A stretch of DNA of 64,000 bases. Origin: a virus. Shown here piece after piece: positions 32,906 through 42,900 of the stretch. Below the pieces are notes generated by a model. The model was not told the origin of the DNA. It saw only the letters and a program-made list of their open reading frames with translations, and did not search any database. A program made the position numbers and the translations under genes. The first letter of the stretch is position 1; every line of letters starts with the position of its first letter. The stretch spans positions 1 to 64,000 of IMG/VR virus record IMGVR_UViG_3300032293_000766; one strand, given 5' to 3'.

Positions 32906-34180
32906 ATGGCAATCATAACATATGAAGGTTTTGAAAATTATAGCTCTTTTGATGCTGTTCAGAATTATTTGAATTATCTTAATTATGGAACCATGAGTTT
33001 TATTAGCGGCATTGACGCCAACAATGTTACTCCACGTAATAATGGAAGCTGTTTAAAATTTGTTTCTCTCAGTAATGCCACATATCCAAAATTTAAATTG
33101 AAATCCCCAAATAATATAGCTAATACTAGTGGGGTTTTTGGCTTCTCTTGGTACAACCTTTTACCCGCTGGTGGAAGTTGGGGAACTTTTACTCCTATAT
33201 GCGGAGTAATTGATAATGTTGGTAAACCTATTTTTTATATTGGGGTTAATAGTAATGGAAATATAGAAGCTAGGAGATGGGTTCGCAGAATTCAAACTGG
33301 CGATTACTCTTATGAAACTTTTGATACTTCTAATACCGTATGGAATTCTTTTTTGAACTTTCAATATCGCTGTGGGAAAAATGGTTGTGATCAGAATTAT
33401 TATTCACTTTTTGATATTACTAATTATAGTTTACTTGGAGCCACAACAAGTCTTGTAACTGCAAATGCTTGGAATTATATTGAAGTTAAGTATAGCCTTT
33501 CTAACACAAGTAGCGGCTATATACATATCAAAATTAACAGAAATAGTAATGACACAACTTTAGATCTAAATCTAAATAATATTGCAACCTCCCCTAGTAC
33601 AAGTCCTGCACTTAGTTTAGTGTTTGGTGTACATAGAGGTCATGCCACAAATCCAATTAACCTTGGAACTAATACAACAATTTATACTAGCTATTTTGAT
33701 GATATTTACTGGGCAGACCTTACAGGATCTAATAATGATTTCCTAGGCAGAGTAAGCTGCAAAAAGTTTAGTTATAATGACGTAATAAGCTATAATATGA
33801 CTACGCCAGCTAGTAGTGGTACTGCGCTTTCTAATTTTAATGAGACTTTTACAGGCTCTGGCGTAATAAATACTAGAAATATAGGCAACGTTGTGGGCCA
33901 AACTCTTGACGTTAGGAGTACAGGAGTTAGTAGTGAGACACTGAGTCCTATATTTGTTCGTCAATATATTCATGGCTATAAGACAGAAGCTAATAGTGAT
34001 ATTGCCCTTGGAACAACCGATGGAGTAAATAGTTTGGCTGTTAGTGGAATTAATCTTAATAATGATTCTATAAGTGGCGTTCTTAAGTATCGTGATTATG
34101 ATAATGCGCCAGACGGAAATGAGTGGACTAACCAAAAAATTGCTAACACAACATTTAGACATACTGTAATTAGTAGTTAA
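32906..34180 (+). CDS. Concanavalin-like virion protein, paralogue 2
   Basis: 424 residues, paralogous to 21555-22961 over the N-terminal lectin-like part: MAIITYEGFENYSSF, GVFGFSWYNLLPAGGSWGTF, NAWNYIEVKYSLSN, SYFDDIYWADLTG and NDFLGRVSCKKF. The C-terminal hundred residues are less alike. Probably a virion surface protein with a beta-sandwich sugar-binding fold. It starts a small operon with the sulfotransferase-like and second oxygenase-like genes, all downstream of the motif at 32860. Confidence 0.75.
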   Translation: MAIITYEGFENYSSFDAVQNYLNYLNYGTMSFISGIDANNVTPRNNGSCLKFVSLSNATYPKFKLKSPNNIANTSGVFGFSWYNLLPAGGSWGTFTPICGVIDNVGKPIFYIGVNSNGNIEARRWVRRIQTGDYSYETFDTSNTVWNSFLNFQYRCGKNGCDQNYYSLFDITNYSLLGATTSLVTANAWNYIEVKYSLSNTSSGYIHIKINRNSNDTTLDLNLNNIATSPSTSPALSLVFGVHRGHATNPINLGTNTTIYTSYFDDIYWADLTGSNNDFLGRVSCKKFSYNDVISYNMTTPASSGTALSNFNETFTGSGVINTRNIGNVVGQTLDVRSTGVSSETLSPIFVRQYIHGYKTEANSDIALGTTDGVNSLAVSGINLNNDSISGVLKYRDYDNAPDGNEWTNQKIANTTFRHTVISS

Positions 34181-34187
34181 GAAATTT

Positions 34188-34724
34188 ATGAAAGGTGTTT
34201 GCGCGCTATATAACAATAAAGCATTAGCTTTAGTCGCTCGTAGCAGCAGTCACGCTCTTATGAGTCTTATGCTACCAGAAGTTTATGAAAAGAGAGTAAT
34301 CTTCTTAAAAGAAGATCGTTGGCATCCAATCATGAATTTAGAGGGGTGGGATTTAAGACACGGTTTTCCAGAAGTAGAACAGATATGTGTTATGGTTAGA
34401 AATCCGATTGAAAGATTCGCAAGCAGTATGGCAAGAAGAAAACTAACCTTTGAACAAGCTTTAGAAGTCAAGGATGAAGACGTTCATTTTTGGAGTATAG
34501 AAAGTATGGGACTTATAAATGAAAAATGTAGCCACTTTTTATTCCCAGAACAGATAGATCTATGCGCTCAAATGCTTGGATTAAAAGTACCAGTTTCAAA
34601 ACTCAATGAAGAAGACAATAAACCCAATCTATCTACTAGAGAGATAGAAGTGCTAAAAAAAATTTATAAAGCAGACATAGAACTATATAATAAATTAAAG
34701 GAGAATTATCATGGGCGAATTTGA
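34188..34724 (+). CDS. Sulfotransferase-like protein
   Basis: 178 residues. The segment CVMVRNPIERFASSMARRK (R71, R76, S79-S80) matches the 3'-phosphate-binding signature of PAPS-dependent sulfotransferases (RxPxxRxxS). The N-terminal ALVARSSSHALMSLM occupies the place of the 5'-phosphosulfate loop, although the usual Lys is replaced by Arg. The protein is shorter than typical family members (250-300 residues), as is common in phages. It would transfer sulfate to a sugar or Tyr; the substrate is unknown. The next gene, an oxygenase-like protein, overlaps it by 14 bases, and a lectin-like virion gene precedes it by seven bases. Confidence 0.65.
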   Translation: MKGVCALYNNKALALVARSSSHALMSLMLPEVYEKRVIFLKEDRWHPIMNLEGWDLRHGFPEVEQICVMVRNPIERFASSMARRKLTFEQALEVKDEDVHFWSIESMGLINEKCSHFLFPEQIDLCAQMLGLKVPVSKLNEEDNKPNLSTREIEVLKKIYKADIELYNKLKENYHGRI

Positions 34725-35295
34725 TGGCAAGGTATTACTAGTAAGAAATTTTATTACTCCAGAAGAATGCTCCGCTCTTAAAAATTGGGCCATAGAGAAT
34801 GCTTCAGAACAATTTGTTGATGGCGTAGGTGGTAATTGGGATACTAAAGAGTTTGTAAGAGTAAAAAATAGATTAACCAACAGAATGGTTGGCAATAATA
34901 TACATTATCCTGATCTTGTTTACTCTATTCAAAATAGACTAAAAGAAACCTTTCCAATTATTAAAGATGCTGAAGTTATTAAATATCATGGAAAAGATGG
35001 CGTGGTTGTCAGCATAACATATAATACTGGTGATGTTTACAAGCATAAAGACCCATCAGTAGATCATCAAGTTCAAGATACTGTAGCGTTAAGATTTAAT
35101 ATTCTTGCTAGTAAAGCTGAAAACGGTGGCGTTATTCACGTTGAAGACAAAACGTATGATCTTAATGAAGGGGATTTGATGGCCTACTTAGTTAGTGAAT
35201 ACTATCACAGTGTTGAAACTTGTTCTGGCAATAATCCAAGAATTTTATTTATGTTTGGCTTTTGTGTCAATAAAGAAACTTGGGAAAATCAGTGA
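34711..35295 (+). CDS. 2-oxoglutarate/Fe(II) oxygenase-like protein
   Basis: 194 residues with the prolyl-hydroxylase-like layout: NFITPEECSALKNWA at the start, YNTGDVYKHKDPS giving H112-x-D114, ENGGVIHVEDKTYDLNEGD, distal H166 (YYHSVE) and R177 (NPRILFMFGF). These are the iron and 2-oxoglutarate ligands of the family. The ribosome site AAGGAG is strong. It is the second such gene within 2.5 kb; together with the sulfotransferase-like gene it may modify virion or host components (inference). Confidence 0.8.
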   Translation: MGEFDGKVLLVRNFITPEECSALKNWAIENASEQFVDGVGGNWDTKEFVRVKNRLTNRMVGNNIHYPDLVYSIQNRLKETFPIIKDAEVIKYHGKDGVVVSITYNTGDVYKHKDPSVDHQVQDTVALRFNILASKAENGGVIHVEDKTYDLNEGDLMAYLVSEYYHSVETCSGNNPRILFMFGFCVNKETWENQ

Positions 35296-35356
35296 GCTAT
35301 ATTTACGTTTATAACTAGCTTTATCCTATATCATTACTAATCAATTACGCAATTAA

Positions 35357-35366
35357 GTGTATAGTA
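35357..35366 (+). promoter_or_regulatory. Putative late promoter motif GTGTATAGTA
   Basis: Lies 37 bases before the head-tail connector gene and is followed at once by a perfect hairpin at 35363-35381. Confidence 0.4.
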
Positions 35367-35381
35367 AGTCATTAACTTACT
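35363..35381 (+). other. Leader hairpin AGTAAGT-catta-ACTTACT
   Basis: A perfect 7-bp stem just upstream of the CAGGAG ribosome site. GTAAGTCATT...ACTTAC resembles the flank and left end of 66-bp element copy 3. Confidence 0.45.
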
Positions 35382-35393
35382 CAGGAGAATACT

Positions 35394-35942
35394 ATGTCCA
35401 CATCTGGTATACTACCAACTTCTGGCACACTACATAATAATTCAACAGGTAATTTTGAAATACCAAGCATTGTGCGAACTTGGATAAACGATTTAGATTC
35501 TTCTAGTTATAAATACTCAGATGGTCGCATCAATCAAGTCATTTGTGTTGCAGCAAGATTTGTCCAACAAGACGCTGAATTTAAAACAAGATACAGTATT
35601 GGTATAGATTATATTTCTCCCAATCCAGCAGAACTTGAAGATTTTGATTTTATTAATCTAGTTGGATTAAAAACTGCGTGTATTATACTTGGTGGCGAAT
35701 TAAAGATGGAGGCCGGTAATGCTATATCAATTAAGGATGGACCATCCTCTATTGATTTACGCGGTGTTGCTAGCACTATAGCGGCTTACCGTAACGATAT
35801 ATGCTCACGCTATGATGAATATCTATTAGATTATAAGGTGTTTGGAATACAAGCTGGTCAAGCAGTTCTTGGCCCATACAGTCCTGCTAGCGAATTTGTA
35901 TCACGACGTTACAACGACACAAGAGACGGAAATTATTTTTAG
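35394..35942 (+). CDS. Head-tail connector (adaptor) protein, probable
   Basis: 182 residues, largely helical: IPSIVRTWINDLDSSSYKYS, INQVICVAARFVQ, INLVGLKTACIILGGELKME and DGPSSIDLRGVASTIAAYRN. This pattern matches HK97 gp6 / SPP1 gp15-type adaptors that bind beneath the portal (family knowledge, from layout and motifs such as SIDLRG). The gene normally lies beside the capsid gene, but here it is displaced by 20 kb of fibre genes. It begins a new unit with the motif at 35357. Confidence 0.65.
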   Translation: MSTSGILPTSGTLHNNSTGNFEIPSIVRTWINDLDSSSYKYSDGRINQVICVAARFVQQDAEFKTRYSIGIDYISPNPAELEDFDFINLVGLKTACIILGGELKMEAGNAISIKDGPSSIDLRGVASTIAAYRNDICSRYDEYLLDYKVFGIQAGQAVLGPYSPASEFVSRRYNDTRDGNYF

Positions 35943-35960
35943 AACATTGGAGGATAGAAG

Positions 35961-36947
35961 ATGGCCATTCTTAGTAAACAGGTATTATTAAACAATATAA
36001 CTGTAGATTTAGCTGACAATAATGCTGGATTAATTTCAGCAGCAGATATTAGAAATAATCTTTTTAATACTGTTGATTCGATGAATTCAATTATTGCTAG
36101 TGGAGATTTCAATCTTCAGACTCCATTTGGTAAAAACGTTAGAGTTAAAAGAACCCTTGGTGATACTGGAACTGGGTTTTTTGTTGCTGAAAACGGCATT
36201 AGTTTTCCTAACGCCTCTTCAAGTCTAAAAGACCAGACAGTACCATATCCCGGCCCCACCGGTATTAATCATAATGATTTATCTAATAGAGACAATAACT
36301 CTGCTCACTCCGTCTTTTTAACATTAGACGGTAGTAGAGTAATGGCTGGAAATCTTGGATTAGCTAACAATTGGATCGGCGCTTCTGGGTACTCAAATGT
36401 TGGTCTTCGTTTTCAATATCAAGGTGGTACTAATCAAAGCGTTGGTAAAGAAAATATTTTAGTAGGTAATTCTGGAGAGTTTGTATTTAGTACAGACAAT
36501 TCTAGATTTTCTAGCGGCAAGTCAGTTGCTAAAGCTTGGATCACATTTGATGGTGCGAATAGTGGTGTTCCCACTGCTATTCCTGTAGTCAAAAATTCTT
36601 ACAATATTAGACGTATTACTAGAACATCCCCAGGTAAGTATGTTATTTATCTTAAAAATGGTGTGCTATCTACTGGATCTAATAACTTTGTTGTAGTAGC
36701 TAATAGTAACGCTAGAACCGACAGCGATGACATGAGCGATTTTGAAAGAAATACCGTTGGAACTAAACGTGGATATAATGCTATTGATGGACATTTCTTC
36801 ACATTCGTGGTTCTTAATGAGGCCGGTGAATACGTTGACGCTGAAATAAACGATGCCATTGTTTTCGGAGAAGACCTTGGTTCTACAGTCAATGAGGCTA
36901 GCGGTGTATCAAGTACTTATGCTTCCAATTTTAACCCATTCATTTGA
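35961..36947 (+). CDS. Fibre/virion protein with shared N-terminal anchor
   Basis: 328 residues. The first 45 residues (MAILSKQVLLNNITVDLADN, then GLISAADIRNNLFNTVDS) are related to the start of the large fibre 15900-21542 (LSKNQLVDSINRVLPDNNSG), pointing to a common docking site. The body has fibre-like segments (SAHSVFLTLDGSRVMAGNLG, YNIRRITRTSPGKYVIYL) and an acidic C-terminal domain. It lies two genes before the neck genes and directly before the giant fibre. Confidence 0.72.
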   Translation: MAILSKQVLLNNITVDLADNNAGLISAADIRNNLFNTVDSMNSIIASGDFNLQTPFGKNVRVKRTLGDTGTGFFVAENGISFPNASSSLKDQTVPYPGPTGINHNDLSNRDNNSAHSVFLTLDGSRVMAGNLGLANNWIGASGYSNVGLRFQYQGGTNQSVGKENILVGNSGEFVFSTDNSRFSSGKSVAKAWITFDGANSGVPTAIPVVKNSYNIRRITRTSPGKYVIYLKNGVLSTGSNNFVVVANSNARTDSDDMSDFERNTVGTKRGYNAIDGHFFTFVVLNEAGEYVDAEINDAIVFGEDLGSTVNEASGVSSTYASNFNPFI

Positions 36948-36966
36948 TCGCTAATAAGGATTAATT

Positions 36967-39900
36967 ATGTCAGATAAAATAGTATTGTATGATAGAATAA
37001 AAGAATTAAGTTATACAACGGGTTCTGGCAATATTATACTAGAAGGCTCTCCAGCCGGATTTAGCTCATTCGCTTCTGTCTATCCGCACAGCGGCGTATT
37101 GTTTTATGCTATTACTGATGGTAATAATTATGAAATTGGTTCTGGTATCTTTTTGAGATCAGATTTTTCCGCCAGTGACAATATACTTAGTAATCAAATT
37201 CAAAGATTTCCCATTAGGACTAGTACCAATTCAATTATCAATTGGTCAACTGGCCTTAAGGAAGTATATGTAACATATCCAGCTAGCCATTCTGTTTATA
37301 CTGGTTCTGGAATAGGGTCTTACAACAACCCGCAAGTTAGCGGATTAGCTATCTGGGGCGGCTCACATACTCTAGATTATGACCCCAACTTAGTTTGGAA
37401 TTCTACATTAAATAGATTAGGTATCAATAAGTCTAATCCTTCGTTTGCTATTGACATTGGCGGTCAGAGTTATGAGTCAATTATTAATGCTTCTGGATAT
37501 ATTGTTGGAAATTCTGGCATTAAATTTGCTTCAGGTACTCAGAGTGAACATTTCCTAAAAAATAAACTAGACATAGATGCATACAACGAATCATTATTGA
37601 GCCAAACAACTGGACTGAGTGACGTTGTTCAGCTTAGTGGTGCTGTAAATCAATACTTATTACTTAAGAAGCAAAACGCTGGATTATTTTTCGCTGGCCC
37701 GCCAAGTGGATGTGGCGCTCCACCATGTAATCCAAATTATCCGTCATTTCGTACAATTACAATGTCTGATTTGCCACCGCTATCGAATACATACGCTTCA
37801 TATTCTAGTGGAGTAAATCACGCTGGCAGAATTACATTTTGGGTTAATAACAATACCATTGGATCAGATCAGTATTTCCAGTGGGACTCAATAAACCATA
37901 AATTATCTATAGGTAAGCCGGGGATTGCTCCAGTAGCAGATGTAGAAATAAGTGGAGTAGTTGATATATTAGGTAGATTGAATATTAGTAGTGGGATTAG
38001 ATTGATTCCATCTAATAATATAGGAAGTGGTAATAGTATTTTATACCAGAATGCAAATAATCAACTTGTTTTTAATAATGAGCCTTATGTTTCATCTGGC
38101 AAAGTTGAACTGATGGTTTCTAATGCTGTAAGTAGCTTTCTACTCAACGATCTTAATCTTAATATAGCTTTATCTGGCAAGTCGTTTATTCCAACTGGTA
38201 CAATTCAGTATAGCGAAGTTTCTGGAGTAAATGGTCAACTTTTATTAGATAATCAATACCTTTATGCCTATACTCCTAGCGGACAATGGAGAAGAATATA
38301 TCTAGGTAATGCTTTTGATATTAGATCATTCGGTGACAACTCTTTCGTTCCACCAGATGCTCCTATTAATTTAAGCGGTGTGCCAAAAAATCAATCTGTG
38401 CATTTAATCTGGACTGCCCCTAATAGTTCCCTAGGCATTATTGATTATATAGTTCAATATAGCGGAGTTGCAAACTCTGGATGGTTAACTTATGGTGGAG
38501 AAAACTCTGAACCAAGACAAAATGTTAATGGTCTTGTTAATGGTCAGACTTACTCTTTTAGAGTTGCTGCTGTTTCTGCTGTTGGCTCTGGTGCGTATTC
38601 CAATACTTTCCAATCTGTTCCCAATCCAACAGTTCCATTTGCTCCTTTAATTACATCTATTGCAAATAACAATATTGATTCTATAACTGTTAACTGGACA
38701 ACTCCAGATAATGGTGGAGCAAATATTAGTTCTTATGAACTAGAGTATACCCCACTAAGCGGTTTAGCTCAATACCTAAACGTTGGATCGGTTAATACAT
38801 ATACGCTAAATAGTACTAATGGTATTCAGGGCGAAGTTGCAGAAAGCCCAAATGGTGGCGCATTTTATACAGTTAGGGTTCGCGCCACTAATAGTGTAGG
38901 TTCTAGTAACTATAGCACACCAGCAAGTTTATTGGTAAGAAGCATTGGCCCACCAAGCCCACCGCGATCAGTTCAGCTAGAAAGCGTAACGTTTGATTCA
39001 GCTACTCTATCATTTATTTTACCAGAATTTGCCGGTCATCCCGGTGAACCAGTTAGCTCTTTAGATTATAGAGCTTTAGTAAGATTTGATAATTTTGACA
39101 ACACAGCTTTCGCTGTTTCTGGTTCGTTTAGTGCAAATAATGGTTATTTTTATCCAGTATATCTTAATAGTGGAATTGCTGCACTTTCTGGTGTTCCAAT
39201 GGCAATTACCATGCAGACATTTAAGAATATTACCTTTTACGGAGTTTCAAGCATCACTCAAAGTGGCGTAGCTTCATATCCAACAAATCAGTACGATCTA
39301 TATAATAGATACGATCAAGTTGTTCCAGATTCTCCATCAGCAGATTTAAGGCGCTCTGTTACTATCTCTAACCTTAATAGAGATAAGTTATATAACATTA
39401 CTCTTCAGTCTTTTAACAATAACTATAATAGTGCCTCAAGTAATATAGTTAACGCAAATACTACAAATCCACCACTAAAGCCAACAAACTTTATTGGTTT
39501 TGCTGAAAGCAATAGTGGCATTATATTAAGCTGGACTAACCCAACTCAGCCACTACCAGTTATAGATCATTCTATTAAGATCGGTACACCTTCTGTGTAT
39601 TGCTTAGATTTTGAAAACCTAAGAGATTTTGATCGTGGAACTACAGAAGATTTAAGAGTATATAATTCAGCCAACTTAGGATCACTCACTGTAAACAAAT
39701 TAGGTTCTGTTAACTATAGCTCAGACTCTGCTGTTGGAACAAAAAGTATTTTACTACAAGGATTAAGCAGTGCTAGAGGTCTTTATGCTGAATCATCTAA
39801 AGATTTGGAATTTGGTCTAAATGACTTTACTGTTGAGTGCTTTGTAAAGTTAGACGATGTAAATAAAGAGTCTATATTATTTGACTTTAGAAAAAACGGA

Positions 39901-42900
39901 TTAAATCCAGACGCAGAAGACCTAGAGGGTGAATACTTCTTGTTAAGAGTCAAGCCAAATGGAAGACTTGAATATAGAGATTCAGAGGCTCAAAGATCTG
40001 GCTTCGTAACTAATACTGTTCTTACGAGCGGTACTTGGCACCATGTCGCATTTTCGCGCTTCAACAACATTAGTAAAATTTTCGTTGATAACATTGCAGT
40101 TTCTAGTGGATATGTAGATAACTTAAAATATTTATCTTCTCCATTCGCTTTTGGTTACGATACATCTTTATCAAATCCATCTAAAAACTTCATCGGCAAA
40201 GTAGACGGAATCAGAGTTACAAACGGTGTTGGATTATATGTTGGTAACTTTACAAAGCCTAATTATAACTTTGTTGATACACAATTCAAGCTAAACCTTA
40301 CAAATTATCAAGCAATTAATCTTAATTTTGAGCAATCTTCTGGGAATAATAATTCTATTGTGCAGATCCCTAATGTCAGAAACCGTTTGATTTTACAAAT
40401 GGATGGGGATAATAACACATTTATTGATAATAGCACAAACCCCAATAGTATTATATCGGTAGGAAACGTTACACAATCAACCAATCAAATTTCTCCAGTT
40501 GGTGGCAAATCTGCGTATTTTGATGGCAACTCTTATCTTGATTGTAATAGCTCAATAGGTACTTTGGTAGGAAGCGAAAACTTTACAATAGAGGCTTGGT
40601 TTTATTTAACTTCTCCAGCATCTGGAATACAAGCAATAGTTGGTAGCAAATCAAGTTTCCCATTTTTGGGTGAATTATCTCATATAGTAGGCATATACAA
40701 TAACAAACCGTATGCTTTCGTAAGCGTTGGTCTTGGCACATTTCCAGTTTTTAATCCTAATGTGCAGGATATCTCACTAAATCAATGGCACAGAATAAAT
40801 TTTAATCGATCAGGAAATACTTATTACCTTAACTTTGACAATGTTGTAATTGCCGAACAGACTATTGGTGGCCTCAATACCACTGGGTCAGGTTCTTTGC
40901 ATATAGGAGCATACGACGGTTTAAATAAATTTAGTGGATATATTGATGGCGTAAGAATACTCGCAGACGATGCATATATAAATATTCCTCAAGACAATTC
41001 AACTCCCACATCCCAGATAGCTATACCTCTCGTTGGTAATGCGCAGCTAGTTCCTTTCCCTAAAAATGGAAATAATTCATTGTTTATACCTGGAAATGGA
41101 AACAATGGATTTTTACAACAATTTAGCAATAATGAATTAGCTTTTGGTGTAAAAGATTTTACTATTGAATCTTGGGTATACCCATTAGCGTTAGATAACG
41201 AATATTTTCTTTTTGACTTTAGACCCACAAATAAAAATTCTGATCCCGGTGGGACTTATTTTCTCCTTACTTTAAATCAAAATAGGGGTCTTAACTACTA
41301 CACAGATGGCAAGGCTAGAATATCTACTAGCGGAAACCTTTCTTTAGGCAATTGGAATAAGGTTGAAGTATCAAGAAATCAAGGCGTAACTAGAGTATTT
41401 GTAAATGGAACAATTGCCGGTTCTTTAGAAAATGACCGTTTCAATTTTCTTAATCAAAATTGCAGAATAGGTTATACATCTTGGAATAATAGGCCAGATT
41501 ATGTAAATCAAAACTTCATTGGTTATATAGATGACTTTAGAGTTTTGAAAGGCGTTGGCTTATATACAACCAATCACTCAGTTAGTCAATCATACAAGAA
41601 TATTCTATACGCTCCAAGTGATTATTCATCTGTTATATTAAACTTTGAAGAAGTAACAGACGATTCATTAAGTATTGAAAATTCTGGAAATTTAGTTAGT
41701 CAATCCACTGCTGTGAAAAAGTTTGGTAATCATAGCCTATTTTTCCCGTCTAGTGGTAATAACGTTGTTTCTAGTGATATATCTTCCAACTTACATTTCG
41801 GTAAAAAAGACTTTACGATTGAATCTTGGATCTATCCAACTGCTATTAGTGGAACAACACCACTCTTTGACTTTAGACCAAGTAATGTCAATAGTTTATC
41901 TATTAATGATGCTGGAGTAGTCGATGGAACATATCTATACTTGACATTAAATAGTGATAGATCTATATCTTACATTACTGATGGATCTACAAGAATACAA
42001 AGTTCTGGTTCTGCAATACCATCTGGTTCTTGGTCGCATGTTGCTCTTTCTAGGAAAAATGGTATTAGTAGATTATTTATAAATGGAGTTCAGCACTCTG
42101 GTGTCTATGTAGATGACAATAATTTCCAGCCTCAGTCATTCCGCTTTGGTAATACAGCTTGGACTTCTGGTAGTTTTAATACATACAAAGGCTATGCTGA
42201 TCTTATCAATGTTTCTAAGGTTGGTCAATACACACAAAACTTTACGCCACCCAATAATACCTTTGTAGAAATCACTAATAATAATTCTTACCCAGCAATA
42301 TTACTAGATTATAACAGCTTAATTGTAGATAAAACTAAACAGTCGCCAATCACCGTAAGGGCTGGAACATCTACTGGTAATATAATTAAATTTGGTTCAT
42401 CTAGCTTGTACATGGGCGTTAGTCCATCCTCTCCACTTGGTATTGAAACAGATGAAAGCTACCTGTTTGCTTTTTCTAAAAACGACTTTACTGTTGAGAC
42501 TTGGATTTATCCTACAGATTTGTCTAATGATCAATCTATCTTTGATTTTAGGCCATCTGTTGGTGGTGGAGAAATCAACTCTACAGATAACGGTACGTAT
42601 TTTCATTTAGATATATCTAGCAATAGATCTTTGAGATATAAGGCTGGAGATTCAACATTATCAAACGTGCCTACTGGCGTAATATCAGAAAACACTTGGC
42701 AACACATTGCTGTTTCTAGATCCAACAATATAACAAGATTGTTTGTTAATGGAACTCAAGTTGGTTCAGACATCGTAGATAACAATAACTTCCTATTTTC
42801 ACGTTTTAGAATCGGCCCGTCTGTAAATGCTAGTAAAAACTTTAAAGGATATTTAGACGAAACTAGAGTTTTAAATGGTACTGGAGCTTATGTAAATACC

